From Roridomyces roridus (Eukaryota > Basidiomycota > Agaricomycetes > Agaricales > Mycenaceae): a stretch of 64,000 bases of DNA. Numbering within the stretch: the first letter of the stretch is position 1; each line of letters starts with the position of its first letter. Of this stretch, positions 1 to 11,691 are shown in pieces. The stretch lies in assembly GCA_029378245.1 (NCBI GenBank), contig JARKIF010000043.1, positions 124,001 through 188,000 on the forward strand. The letters run 5' to 3'. Made by a program: the position numbers and the translations under genes. The notes beneath the pieces were generated by a model. It saw only the letters and a program-made list of their open reading frames with translations. It ran no database searches and was not told the origin of the DNA.

Positions 1-1017
1 AGGCACGGAAGAAGAAGAAGAATCGGTCAGTCTTTTTGCTTTTCAGGCTGGCTCATCCACTAATCACCGCTTCAGCTCCCGGAAGCCTTTTACGAGGGAC
101 TTTGGAAGCGGTTTCGAGCGTCGCTGCACGTCGCTGGCATCTCTCTCCTCGTTATCACCGAATTCGGGCCCGCCACGACCTTCTCCTAACAGTGACGAAT
201 CGTCACCCCCTGCGTTGCCTCCACCATGTTGCTCTCCAAACTCGCTACGTCTTCCAGCACTGCAGAGGAGCCGTGGATGCAACGAGTGCCCACAGGCCGG
301 GTGTCGGCGATATAATCCAATGCTAAGAAGGCATCGGTGGTCCCCGTCAGATGTCAAGGCGCCTTCCCGATCCCTTGTTATACACTCGCCACGACTGCTG
401 AGAACGGACGGTGTTCTGTTCCTTGGCACAAGCACTGCCAACACATCATCCAGCCCCGGCTGTTCTTCCCGTCTCCCATTCCCGATACGCCATCCTCGCC
501 GACGACTGGAGTTGTGCTCAAACAATCTCCGTCGTTGCCAGCCGTCGAATCAGGAATAGCAATTGTCGATGCCAAAAGATGAGCGGCGTTTCGAATCGGC
601 GGCGAGTGCGGAGGAGGCCTGAAATCAATTCACCTCAACGCGGGCCATGATGAAGCAGAAGGCTGGGTAGATGAAGAAGAAGAGTCGGCAGCGTTCCATG
701 CATGATCCCTTTGACCTGGCGGGTCCAGGTCGCTTCCACTTCCTACAAATGCGAAGGAAGGTGTTTCGCCATATCCTCCCACCGGCACGAATGCCCAACG
801 GAGGCCAGCGACGCTGGCTTTCGTGTCTACGACCAAACCCCCACCATCACCCCAACTCAATACACCGAATTCTGTCTCCACCGAATCCGGGTCGACGACC
901 GTGTCCCCACAGCTGGTACAAGTCGTCTGGATACATCGCCTCAATCCATGTCTTTCTTCGTCGAATGCGTCTTCTAGCGTTTCGTCGCCACCGGAAGAAG
1001 AGCCTTAGCACCAGCCG
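1..1017 (+). pseudogene. 3' part of a Ser/Pro-rich coding region, frame broken, runs off the left edge
   Basis: A plus-strand stretch reads as Ser/Pro-rich protein but only in alternating frames. From a likely intron end (TTTTCAG at about 42-48) one frame runs through a basic Ser-rich then Pro-rich segment to about 230. Similar low-complexity coding appears in another frame at about 230-570, and in a third at about 750-1017 (Thr/Ser/Pro-rich, ending in a Glu tail and TAG). In-frame stops separate the pieces and I could not find introns that join them. I therefore read it as the decayed or heavily spliced 3' end of a gene that starts left of the window and is convergent with the DUF726 gene. 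No domain is recognised and no function is assigned. Confidence 0.35.
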
Positions 1018-1019
1018 CG

Positions 1020-1450
1020 GATATTTTCATGGGCTCTCCTGGACTTCTCGTCCCAGAGGTGTCAAGCGGCACAGGGTTGACGTCGGAAATTCTCCGCACG
1101 CGTCCTCGTCTTCCTGGATTCTATTGCGTTCTCAAGACCCAACTCACTTCCTCCGATTCAATTCTCTTTTGACACCGCTTTCCGCCTCTCCACAAAACTA
1201 TGCCTCCCCATATCTATATCCACATCGCACACTTAAGATACCTACACAAGCACGATAGATTCAGATTACGGCTAGATCTGTCGAATTACCATTAGATCAT
1301 GTACCCCAATTGTATCGAACTTCTTCTCGCTCCACACCCTCTGATTCCACGAGCATGCATGTTGGCGTCGCGTCGATTCACATTGACAATCGTGCACGTG
1401 ATCGCGCTTCTTCTCTTTCCACCGCCATTTTCCTTCCGCGCTCAATTCGT
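1020..1450 (+). repeat. Segmental duplication, first copy (mate at 37670-38130)
   Basis: About 430 bp here match 37670-38130 in the same orientation with small indels. Shared landmarks in order are AGGTGTCAAGCGGC, TGGATTCTATTGCGTTCT / TGGACTCTATTGCGTTCT, CGCCTCTCCACA, AGATTCAAATTACGG (one mismatch here), GAATTACCATTAGATCATGT, GTCGCGTCGATTCACATTGA and CGTGCACGTGATCGCGC. It lies just downstream of the intact DUF726 gene. No convincing reading frame is seen in either copy, so this is probably duplicated intergenic or 3'-flanking DNA. Confidence 0.8.
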
Positions 1451-1602
1451 ACTGTACCAAACTCACCCTTGTCGTTTGTAGCAATATCAATACTCGAAAC
1501 TCCCTCCCTGCCCCCCGTACATCGTGTAAGAATAATTAGTGCCTATATAAGTGGTGTATTGTTACAACATGCATCGAGCCATAATATGTATGTATGTATG
1601 TA

Positions 1603-4600
1603 TCAACCCCATGGATTAGAAGACGCCGCACTCTTCTTCTTCCCAGCACCCAAGTCGCTCGGTATAGTCCATGGGTCCGCGACGACAGAAGAGAATCCAC
1701 CGCCACCGCCGCCACCATTACTCGTTATCGAGCCATCAGCTCCGCCAAACGACAATCCCGACGCAGCGAAAGGATTTTGCGAGTAGCCGTCGAATCCCAG
1801 CGCACGTTGCGAGTCCGGCTCGGGCTCGGGAGACCAAACGGACCCCGAGCTATTGCCAAACGAGATCGTACTGGGCGATACGAAAGCTCGTGGTTTCTCC
1901 GGAGGAGGCGGTGGCGGGTCGTCCTCGTCAGAATCCTCCTCCTCGTCATGAATGTCATTGACGGACATGGACCGCGCAAAGGTGATGGGAAGATCCTCCT
2001 GAGAGGAAGACGACGAGGCTGCGGGCGGTTCGTCGTCTGGACCGACGTGCTGTTGCAAGGGCACAGACTCGGATCGATTCGTCGGAGGTGGGATAGTCGG
2101 CATCTCGAATCGACTAGGTTCGGGCATTTTGAGCTCTTCGGGATTGAGCTCAGCCTTGCCAAGAGCGTCCTTGATGGCTTGGAAATCAAAGCCAGCGTGC
2201 ATCGGTATCTGACTGGCTTCGTCTTCCTTGTTCGGCGAGGTCGGTACGGGAGGAGTAGCAGTACCAGCGGCAGCTGGAGTACCAACTCGTGGCGGTAATT
2301 CATCGTCTACAGAAGTCGTGGTAGATGACCGTGTATGCTGGGAGAAGCTGCTTGCAGTAGGCGGACGAGAAACGGATTGGGGTCGTGAGGGCTCCTTGGA
2401 TTTGCCCGAGAACCAGCCTTTCTTGGCCGCCTTCTCTTCCTCGCGTTCCACTATACGTGCACCCTCAAAGTCGGGCTCCTAATTATCGCGTTAGTGAAAA
2501 ATACTGAAAAGATGATGGGACCACGCACCACCGGATCGTCAAAGAAATCCGCAAAAACGGGGAAACCCAACTGGTCGAGAATCAAAGGCATGAAGGTGCG
2601 GTAGCTCATATGGCCCGCAATCTTGTCCGTCACGTCCACATTCTCCAGGCCCGGAACGTTCTGCACCGGACGCAGCCCCGCCACGGTGCTCACACCACCA
2701 CTAGTCGCACGGAAAAGGTAATTGAGAACCCAGTCATTGCGCGCATACGCGTTGACATAGCGGCCCGAAACGACCGAACGCGTTTCGCACCATGTCTTGG
2801 TGGAAACAGCGACCGTGGTGCCCAGGAGGAAGACGTCCTGCACGATGCCGAAAGCCTTGTGCTTGGCCAATTCGATGAGGGCGTAAAAGATCACGCGAGC
2901 ACCGAGGGAGAACCCAATGAGCGTAATGGGACGCACACCAAGATGGCGCTGCATGAGGACGTCGGCAAGAACGCTACCAGCGGCTCGAGCGCGATCTAGG
3001 GCATTGTTCCACGGATTGTCGATCAAGTATCCCAACTTGGTCAGAACTACAACGCGAGCATTAGCATCGGCCACATAAATGGAAGAAAAAAAAGACTGAC
3101 TGATTGGCCATTGGAGAGCGCTCATGAGAGCAGTCATAACGGTTGCTTGCAGAACAGTTTGACCGATTTGAGACAGGACTTCCCCAGTCAGAATCGACAG
3201 CGCACTGCCCGTTTCCTGAATCATCTCGGGTTCCCACAAAACGCTAAAGACGTCGCCAACGACAGGATCGAGGACGCTGAATGGTAGTCGTGGGTCATCA
3301 AGTTTGCCCGTCATGAATCTGAAAACGATATTAGCTAACGCAAGACGAATGGGACGTGCACATACCCAGGGACAGTAAGAATACAACTCACGCGCTTGTT
3401 GTTGTGCAACGGTAGCAGGTCGAACGTCCTGACCTCCCGCGTCCGCTTGATCATGCCCTTCATGGCGATCCCGGAGCCTGTCAAAACTCCGCCCGTGGTG
3501 ATGACAGCAGCCCCGCCAGCGCCGGCAAGGAAGCCCGTCGTTCCCGTGACACCAATGGCAGTGAAAACGCTGCCCAGACCGACACCAATGACAGGCGCGA
3601 GTAGACCCGCGGAAAGACCAATGACCAGCCCTCCTCCAAGCGTTGCCAAACCCAACATCATGTACCGTTTGTTCCGCGCAGCCTTTTTCCGCCCGTCTAT
3701 CAAATCCTGCTGCTCCATCTTCTCCACGTCCTCCTGAATCTCCAACGCCTCTGTCACACGACTCTCAAACCGGACGACGTCGAGCCATCCCAAGCCGAGT
3801 TTCAGAGCAGCTTTCTCGAGCAGAACCCGGGAACGAGCGTCATAAACGCTGTCTGCAATAAGCAGGAGAAAAAGGTCGCAGAGGACAGTCCATCGGATGT
3901 CAAGCGTCACATTTTCGTCTGCGGCCGAAAGCGTGGTCGATACTCCGGGAATCGCGGCGGTGGAGGTCTCAGCGAACACCTTGGCGGTCGTCTGAAAGCT
4001 GCCCTGAGTGGCAGTCGTGGGCGTAGGTAGCTCGTCTGCCGGCGTATCAAAGACAATCTCGGCCTGGCGCCGAGCTTCGTTGGGGTCATATTCGGGGTTG
4101 GCAACGGTATGGGTCGTCATGAGGGCAGGGACGAGATCCGCAGCTTGCACACCGTGCTGCGCGAGGCTCTCAATCATCTTCTGCTCTATCCGCATTGTTA
4201 GAGAAACTTGGGAATATACTGAACGTCGTACCTTGAGTCTCCAGCTCCATATGATAATACAATCGACCCATAATCTTCAATGCCCAAAGGTCCATGTTCT
4301 GAACGGCGGCTTTGAGTTCTCTCCGATTCGGCCGCTTGAGTTCCTGGGCCATCTCTTGTGTGATGAGCGCGCACAGTCCGACATAGGCAATGCGCTGGGC
4401 CTCGGTAAGCAGGTTCTTGGTCGCCTGCATCTGGCTGAGAGGCGTCATGGCTTTATCCTCGTCGAACAGGTACTTCGTCCGCAAATGCACCTCGTCCGTC
4501 TCGTCCTCCTCGTTGACCCGTAAACGCGTGTATTCGCTCTCGTTCTGGTCGACTTTGGAGCGCCATTCGTAGCCTCGGTCGTCAACGTCCAGTAGCGTGC

Positions 4601-4778
4601 CCGTTGCGTTCACTGCGCTCGCACCCTTGGCCGACGGAATGTAGTGGTACTTTTTCTGGTCCTCCTCGTCAAGTCCACTGGCATCCTTGTCCTCGCGGAC
4701 CACGGGCATATCCTCCCATCCCTCGTCGTCGTCGTCTAGGTCGAAGGCATTGATAGGTGCGATCGCAGTTACAGGCAT
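1603..4778 (-). CDS. DUF726 / TMCO4-like alpha/beta-hydrolase membrane protein
   Basis: Five exons (4778-4232, 4185-3366, 3318-3101, 3046-2529, 2478-1603) joined by 46-54 nt GT-AG introns give a 992-aa protein with no frame break. Order: acidic N-terminus (DLDDDDEGWED), helical region, glycine-rich double membrane segment at about residues 358-410, then an alpha/beta-hydrolase core with the nucleophile elbow GFSLG (Ser about 575). The C-terminal tail is disordered and Ser/Pro-rich and ends SNPWG. This is the order known for DUF726 (TMCO4) proteins, thought to act as membrane-anchored lipases or esterases of the secretory pathway; the substrate is unknown. The start chosen is MPVTAIAPIN, which I recall as conserved; an in-frame ATG at 4841 would add 21 residues. 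Two decayed copies lie at 12.7 and 15.5-17.06 kb. The family call is firm; the activity is inferred. Confidence 0.93.
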
Positions 4779-5039
4779 CCGTCGAGTGGTGAGCCGAGAG
4801 GAAGATGTCGGATGTCGGTCAATCAGATCAGGTTTCAGCATCGTGGCCGAAGACTCCGACGATGTAGACAGAGTAATGTTCCTCGATTGAATTCATCTAC
4901 CAACACGAATAGGGTACTCTACAACACGAATACGGGTACAAAAACGAATATAATACACAAGAAGTTATGCGCGCTTTGCCATGTCTATAGTCTGAGAAAA
5001 GGTCAGCCAAAGTCGCTTTTGAGAGGACGAGGACAACAT

Positions 5040-6315
5040 ACATCGTGCTGGAAGTCGATTACACGTCTAGCGGGCGCGTTCATCACCGCCCCTTCCTCCA
5101 CCTTCCGTTCCTGGATCTTCAAGTAAAGTTCGCGCGATTCGTATTGTCTTCCAGTCCAGCAATTGAGATACTTGAGGATATGTCGCGGAAGATTTCAGAG
5201 ATAGTCGGAGAGCCGTCCTTGTCGAAGGTGTATGCGGAAGTTTGCAAGAAGAATGAGCAGGCCGACGCAGCGTACAACTTGAAGACAGCGAAAGGTCGAC
5301 GGAGGCTTCACCAGAAGAAGTCCTTGTCGGTCGAGTCGGAAGAGAGTGGGCGTTGCTAGAGTTGACGAGCTCTTGGAGGCGTTGCGTTGGTATGGAAAGT
5401 CAAAAAATTTGAATCGACAAGCCAAAAGCACGCCGGCGTACCTTGGTGCTGCGACTCGCAGCCTCGTCGACACTCTGCAGGCGCGACGGAGTGACTACCT
5501 CCTATGCCTCTAGGTCATCGTCGTCCGTGTCTCCTTCCATCGTCACTCTTATTTTCTTCACCCTCCTCGGTGCCGTTCTCATCCTCCTCGGGGTGGTCCT
5601 CCTGCGGTTACCGTCGGAAGGTTTGGTGTATCGATGTTCAGAGAATAGAGCTGACCAGCGAATCCTGCAGGAGTTGGGTCAGTCGCCCAACGCATTCTTG
5701 TCGCTGTGGAAAGGCATCCATTGGTCAACGAGCATGAGAACAAGAATGTCACTCACTACTCCAGCTTGACCTGCAAGCCCACCTGATAAGCGGCACGAAG
5801 ATTTCGTCCAGAAAGAGGAGAGCCTCGTCCGACTTTTGGCAATGAGGGCGGCAACGAGGAGATGAAAGACGTTGGCCAGATTGGCGTCTTGAGATAGAAC
5901 GGCGTGGTCGCCGTCGTAGTTCAACGCCCGAACAACGGACGAGGGTGTATCGTTTCGCAAGATGCAGCACTGGAGCATCTGCCACCCGGTCTATGAGTTT
6001 GAGCCGCACAAGGAGTAAGGAAAGAAGCTTACCCCCAATAAGGCAGGGCCCCAGTGGATTGCAATGGTAGGAATGACTTGAAAAGCATGCGGTTCGACGG
6101 AGGAGAGGGCGCGGTTGCGCAGCTTGAAGAGAAGGAGGGGGTACGTTCGGGTGTGCGATCAACGATCCGATTTGCACTTCGTTTGCACCCATCGGTATTC
6201 TCGAATGTCTGGTCACGGAAGACCCGCTTGTAAAGACAGTAATGGCAGAGTCCTCACCATTTCTACTGCCTGTGCCGACGTCCAGCTCGAACATCCGTCC
6301 ATCTCCCTCCTCCAT
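5040..6315 (-). pseudogene. Unknown gene upstream of DUF726, frames broken
   Basis: The minus strand carries several coding-like blocks in different frames. A segment at about 6150-6030 includes AFQVIPTIAIHWGPALLG and is followed by a good GTAAGC...CATAG intron. The next exon (about 5985-5840) includes LNYDGDHAVLSQDANLANVF. Its continuation (ALIA / KSDEALLFLDEIFVPLI) needs a one-base frame change near 5838. A C-terminal-like block lies at 5150-5040. The alternating hydrophobic helices would suit a helical-repeat protein, but I do not recognise the family. The region is duplicated at 18.6-20.8 kb; for example a GTCGCGGAAGAT..CAGAG..AGTCGG block occurs in both. It is divergent from nothing obvious and shares orientation with DUF726. 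Probably a decaying gene; a poorly modelled real gene is possible. Confidence 0.4.
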
Positions 6316-6578
6316 GAGGCCGGATACATTTCCTGTGCAATACAGTGCCCGTCATCACATCACGGTTCCACACTTGGCGGTGATCAGTATCAAATCTTCG
6401 ACTTGTAATTACTTTTTTTGTCAACCATATATGGGCATGCAAACAGTACAAATCGCAAGGTGTATACCCAAGGTACCCCCGGTGTGCTCCACCAGTCAAT
6501 CAGACAACTTTTTGTTTTTGGGTCGCCAAGAAAGTGAAACAAACCCTAACCCTACACTGATGGCATCAATGATTTGCC

Positions 6579-8433
6579 TTATTGGGATGCGGCAGCGCCC
6601 GGCAGCGCTGCCGTGCCTCGGGCGACAATGGCGGGATCGCGCATAATGTCGGCGGGGATGCGTCGGTGTGATTTGAACTTCTTCGCTGCATACGCTGCCT
6701 GCCGAAGATTCAGACCCTGGCTAAACAACTGTCAGAGAGTCGAAACTGCAGTGTCCAAGAGCGTTCTCACCGATAGGCATCCATGTATCTCCAGCAATGG
6801 CGGAAATAACGTCGAATGTTCTCGGTGGCAACGGCTTTGAGACATTCTGGCACGAGCCGCTGCGCCGTCGGGAACGTTCCATCCGTCAACTCACGAAAAC
6901 CTAGATACAAGTTAGATAGTTTGAACAATGAGCAAAAGAAAGACTCACGGCGCTTGAGCTGGCTCCAGACCATCTCAATCGGATTCAGCTCGCAGTGGAA
7001 TTTTGGGAGGAATAAACACTTGTGGCCCGCCTTCTCAATCACAAGCTGTAAAAGGGGTTTTTCATCGCGGAAGTCAGATTGAAGCGAGAGAACACGCTGC
7101 ATGCAGCAGTCGGTGGGTCGCTCAAGGTCAATCGACTCCATTTCGGAGACACCTCGAGGTCCAGCTTCACTGAGATCACCCTCCACCTCGTCCTCTCGAG
7201 ATTTCGCCGCACGCATCGCCTTCTCCCGCGCGGCCTGTGACAGTTTACAGGTCGCACACACCCCAACCACTTTACGGCCAGACCCGTGCTTCGCCTCGAG
7301 TTCCGCGAGGAGACCACGCTCCCGAAGGACCTGCTCCATCCCTTTCGCCTGACCCGCCAGCGAGACACCGTCGGCATCAACCCCGGTGTAATCCTGAGGG
7401 AAAACCATGGATTGTGGCTTACCCGTCGCGGGGATGATCGTGTCGCGCATCTTTGGCTGCTTCCCACCGGGGCCGCGATTCATCTTGTGTGCAAGAAGGG
7501 CGTCGGACGAGTACGCCTCGTGAGCAGATGAGCAGTCGAAAATGAAGACTGCGATGCCGTTCGGATATTTGACCTCAACGATCTTGATTGCGTCTTTAAC
7601 CTATTAATCTGTTTTAGCGTATCCGGCTTGCTGAGAAAAGAGAGATTGTGACTGGGGTGCACGGGGCGGAGCCGATGATTTTGTTTGAGTCTCCCTCGAC
7701 TTGAGCTGCGGGCTCGATCATCTGAGCCGGTTGTGGTCAGAATTGCGCCAAAGGAAGGATTGAAATGCACCTCAACGTCGCTATCCTCCGCTTCCTGTTG
7801 AGGCGGAGCACCGGGCTCCAGAATCTGGGCGTTCACTCCCTCAGAAGATGAAAAGGTGCAAAAATGTTGGGCAAACCTCGATGTCCGAGTCGGATTCCTC
7901 CGATTCCAGACGAACTGCAGTCTTCTGCGCATTCGGGATCACCTCCTCGTTTGTCAGAATACATATCAACGTAAGACACAGCAAAATCTTGACCTTGAAG
8001 AGACTTGCAATGCTCGGCTGACCCAGTTTGGCGCGGGCTTGCTTGGTTTTACCCTGAGTGTTCCGCCACGCCGTAGTGCGAGCCGTGGCCGAGGGGGGAG
8101 GCCAAGGGGGTTTGCGTGCTTTATCCGGGATCAGGTCGGCATGCGGGTTTTTGGGGGCGCGTTTCCGTTTGAGGGACGTCGGAACGATCTGGAGATTAAA
8201 GTTAGAGCGCCGCAAGCGTCTGAGAATACAGGCCATGCAACAGTTTCGCCCGCTGGCTCATCCTCGCTATCTGTGTCGTCATCCACGTGGCCAGCCGCTG
8301 CGCTGGTCGCTGGCGCGTAAGTGGCGTCTTGAGTGAGCTGGGGATCGACGGGCGTGACCGTATCTGCCTCCGTGCCACGTTTGGCAGCCTCTCGGCGGAG
8401 CGCCGCATTCCGTTTGGCACTCTTCTTTCCCAT
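6579..8433 (-). pseudogene. Tc1/mariner-type DDE transposase, internally deleted
   Basis: The C-terminal half is clear. After FIFDCSSAHEAY (second catalytic Asp) comes MNRGPGGKQPKM, then CCMQRVLSLQSDFRDEKPL, then FLPKFHCELNPIEMVW, which carries the third acidic residue. A GTGAGA...GTTTAG intron at about 6766-6720 leads to the final exon, ending RDPAIVARGTAALPG. These motifs match a DDE transposase family I know as very abundant in Agaricomycetes. An N-terminal section starts at the ATG at 8433 (MGKKSAKRNAALRRE) and has several short introns. Between about 7690 and 7590 the reading jumps from the charged N-terminal region straight to the second Asp strand. The helix-turn-helix part and the first catalytic Asp, normally about 300 residues, are therefore missing. 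No terminal repeats were found. It cannot be autonomous as it stands. Confidence 0.8.
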
Positions 8434-9122
8434 GCTGTGTGGTGACGAAAAGATTGATTTTGTTTGTCTGGAGGCTCTCGGAGATACACACAATTTTTTT
8501 CCGGATCGGCGAAAAAGTGAAACACCGTGGGAAAAAATGAGATCTCAGTGTCAATCGCATTCTTTTGCCCGGTTTCCTTCCAAAAAAGAATACGACAAAA
8601 TTGACAAAAAATTCCTTGATGCTCAATGACAGGTGTCGGAGAAGTGCCGACGGGCACTGTAGGCGGTCAGCGCAGCGGCTCGACTCATGACTGGAGCCAC
8701 ACCAACCCGATTTCGCTGGCCAATGTAAACCAGGCTCATACAACAAGTCGATGGAGATGGCACAAGGTGTAATCGCTCCTCGGGCTCACACGGTTCCGGC
8801 CCGATTCAGAGACGGATCACAAATCGCAAGCCAAATGGGTATTTACCCTGGTCTTTTGTCCCCAATCTCAAGACCTGAAGTACGTCCAAGGTGAGGTGCT
8901 CGAACGTTGATGGCGTTCGAGGACCTAGGCTGTGTCGACTCTTGAACTTATTTCTCGGGACGAGACCAAGACGAAACACCGAATTTGAGACCGGTAGAGA
9001 GGTAATTCCTCCTGTCTTAGTACATCTGAATCGAGATGTCTTACTTTTCCTATATAAAACTGGCCGTCTCAGATTCATCCGAGCATTTCCCCGATCTCCA
9101 GGTACAGCCTCAAGATCATCTA
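8434..9122. other. Non-coding stretch, no gene seen
   Basis: AT-rich flank of the mariner remnant, then mixed sequence without a supported reading frame. A TATATAAAA motif at about 9052-9060 could be a promoter remnant, but no coding exon follows it before the repeat-rich segment starting at 9123. Confidence 0.4.
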
Positions 9123-10504
9123 CACCGCCAGAGTGCGGCCAGCTGACCGGCAGCTGGCGGCGATATGTGTTCCGCATGTCGCTGATGGATGGACTCGGGC
9201 TGGTAGCAAGGTGGGTCCCAGCTCTCATCTTCAATGGGGCCAGGGTGGGTCCAGCTTTAGCTGGTATTGGCTGGCCAGATTAGCTGGCCACCATGGGCGG
9301 AGTCAACTGGTGACCACCCCTAGCTATACCCGTTACCCCGGCGTTCAAAAAACATATTTGTCACACTTCGAGGTAGAGCAAAAAAATTCAAATTCAAATC
9401 TACATACATAACATACAGGACATCGAGTACAGCTGAGGACATCGAGTAGAGCTGAGCGGGAATAGACTTGCCATCAAGATGAGACGGGAATGTCGACAGC
9501 GTTGGAAGACCTTGAAGGCGGTAAAGAGACATAAGATCAAGGAATGACAGCGGGAGAGTGCGGAGAGGCGTTGATGAAGGAGAAGCATTCGGCGGAACTT
9601 GATGCTGCGCAACGGACCCCGGGGCATTGGTTTCGAAGGGAAGGTGGGAGGAAAACTTGAAGGTAGAAGGCAGGACAGCACCGTGACTTGAAACGAGATA
9701 ACTACGACACCGCCAGCTTCCAGGCTTGAAATTGAGTCTTGACACTTGCTTGGAGTTTCTTGGAGAGAGTTCGGCATGGAGGAATGGGGCAGAGGGTTTG
9801 GAGCTCGGGTCTTGAAAGGAGGCCAGCGACGGCAGGGGAACACGTCCAAGGTGGCCAGATAGACTTCGCGGCTCCGCTTGAAAACTGGACATATTGAGGG
9901 GGTCACGGCTTGAAGGGAAAGACCTTTCAAGAGCTTGGACATGAGGTGACCGCCGTGGGCATCCCCGATTGTTGGAGGACGGGAGACAGAGGGGAGGATG
10001 TGGGGAAGGGAAGAAAGAACGGAGGAATCAGAATGACTCCGAAATCGCGCCATTGATTATGGTTGCCATGGAGCGCCGAATCATCGCCGGGTGGAGTGTG
10101 GAGTGATTGACGTGATGGTTAACTTACGGCAACGCGGTTTGAGATCTCCGTGCGTCGGCAAAGGACTTAGCATCTTTTCTCAATTCGTCGGCAACTTCTT
10201 CTCCCTCAGAGCAGCATTATTTCGAGTCTGTTGTGGCGGAAAGATTTATAGTAAACGACGAACATCCACAAAAAAATGTCATTCTGTTGCCCTGGACTCA
10301 GCGGACTCAGGATATCAAATCAAGATTTCCAGCTGGACACACCCATGCCGGTCGGCATGAGTAGCCAGCCGGCTAGCAGCTGGAAATCTTAGCTGGATCA
10401 CTCAGCTGGAGCCCAGCCGGTCTCCGGCTGAGCCCAGGACACGGCTCATCTGGTGTTCACATGGGCGCGCCGGCTGGCTTCGGCCTGACGGCACTTTGGC
10501 AGTG
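9123..10504. mobile_element. Candidate DNA element with AGCTGG-rich ends
   Basis: Both ends are rich in AGCTGG/CCAGCT and GCCGGC motifs in opposite orientation. The proposed tips are CACCGCCAGAGTGCGG at the left and the reverse complement of CACTGCCAAAGTGCCG at the right (12 of 16 matching), flanked on both sides by TA. If correct, insertion happened directly beside the TATA box of the gene starting at 10546. The middle has a long minus-strand open frame (about 9320-10053) with Ser/Pro/Leu-rich low-complexity translation; I do not believe it is a gene. The termini are imperfect, so the boundaries are tentative. Confidence 0.35.
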
Positions 10505-10512
10505 TATAAAAG
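10505..10512 (+). promoter_or_regulatory. TATA box of the disrupted gene at 10546
   Basis: TATAAAAG lies 34-41 bases before the ATG at 10546. This distance leaves only a very short 5' leader. Confidence 0.5.
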
Positions 10513-10545
10513 CCATGAATTTCACCATGAAATCAAACACCCACA

Positions 10546-11691
10546 ATGAACCAAAATATCAGCCCAGATTCGGAGCGCCTACCGTGTCTCACTGAATCAG
10601 GGTGAGTGTCCCAAGTTCTATATTCCCATTCGACCCTGAAATAGCTTGCCAGTGCCCTGGTGTTCGTTGATCCGGGCAGTCACTGCATTCCGCCGGGGTG
10701 TAGGCACAGGGTTTGCCTATGGGGATAGGCACAGGTAGGCAAACTCACCTGGTTTTCACGTTAATCTGGCCTCTGAGGGGCTGAAAGAGCTGGTGACCTT
10801 GTTCTGGAGGTCCGCCAACCGCTCGAATGCATCCAGGGTTCGGTTGAATCGAGTTTACAGCAAGCTAAATCTCACGGCTGTCAATTTTGGCGCTGCCAGC
10901 GGATTTAAGGCTCAGCGGCACCACCGGCGCGATTTATGTGATTTATTTTGGACTCTCGGCTATGGGTGATCATGGCAACCAACAGGCGACAGTGTTCCGC
11001 CCCAGAGCTTGTGAATACTTAGGCTGTAGAGAGCACGAGAAAGGCGGGGAGACCAGAAAAGGGGGGATCATGTAGGCACAGCGTAGGCAGAGGGTAGGCT
11101 CAGCTAGGCACAGTTTTGGTTTTCGGGCCTAGGCACAGCCGAAATCGATGTGCCTAGCGGGGTAGGCACATGTCGGCACAGCTAGAAATAGGTCTGCCTA
11201 CACGGTCGCGGAATGCAGTGAGTGACAGTGACGAACTTGAAGACAAGTTCGAGAACAAGTACAGAGACGAGTGGCGCCAGGAATTCCAGCAAATCCACAA
11301 AGACTGGTTCACCGACCCAGCCTTGAACGATGGCGTGTGGTCAACCGACTGGGACGACTTTGAGCTCATCAAGTTTTGGATCCGCCGCACCCCGGACGGA
11401 AAGCTCAAAATCGACAAACTCCTCAAGGAGATTTGGGTCGTGCCAGGCACCATCGAGATGCTGGCATACATGCCCTACTGCCCTGGCTCGTATTTCTGGT
11501 TTGCCGCTGGAGGGGAGTATTACTTTTGGGCCGACTATGTGCTCAAGAAGCATAGTAAAAAGTTCGCGTCCCATCAGGAGTTTGTGGATTATGCGCTCAA
11601 GCCTGTTGATCTCCGGATCCGAACGTCGAGACTTCCGGAGGTGGCGGTTCCACAAGCTGTGGAAAGCGATTTCTTGTGGTTTTCTCGGTAG
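10546..11691 (+). pseudogene. Unknown small gene split by a CACTG-ended MITE
   Basis: Exon 1 (10546-10601) begins MNQNISPDSERLPC, followed by a 51-nt intron (10602-10652, GTGAGT...CCAG). Exon 2 starts at 10653 and reads ALVFVDPGS up to 10680. A 540 bp element (10681-11220) then follows with a duplicated AGT. Coding resumes in the same frame at 11224 with DSDELEDKFENKYRDEW and continues to a TAG at about 11689-11691. Without the element the frame is continuous, giving a soluble protein of roughly 180 residues rich in Trp/Asp/Lys. I do not recognise the family. With the element in place exon 2 meets a stop soon after the junction. The MITE also carries an ATG at 11170 that is in frame with the downstream half, so a 173-aa product could still be made. 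Confidence 0.7.
10681..11220. mobile_element. 540 bp CACTA-type MITE, 3-bp target duplication AGT
   Basis: The left end CACTGCATTCCGC matches the inverted right end GCGGAATGCAGTG. Both are followed inward by TGTAGGCA, and AGT flanks each side (10678-10680, 11221-11223). The interior is non-coding with many TAGGCACAG/CTGTGCCTA motifs in both orientations near the ends, as expected for subterminal binding sites of a CACTA transposase complex. Ends plus 3-bp duplication place it with CACTA/EnSpm elements. It interrupts the coding exon of the gene at 10546. Confidence 0.85.

Noticed and set aside
1588..1605. TATG microsatellite near the DUF726 stop
   Set aside because: Only about four units; ordinary simple sequence in a 3' flank.
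1594..2303. Long open frames on both strands opposite the last DUF726 exon
   Set aside because: They are antisense or shifted readings of a GC-rich, low-complexity coding exon and have no splice or homology support.
6543..6555. Telomere-like AACCCTAACCCTA
   Set aside because: Only two units; too short to support an interstitial telomere or chromosome end.
9320..10053. Long minus-strand frame of ~190-217 codons
   Set aside because: Translation is Ser/Pro/Leu-rich low complexity within a repeat-like segment, with no introns, promoter or family resemblance.
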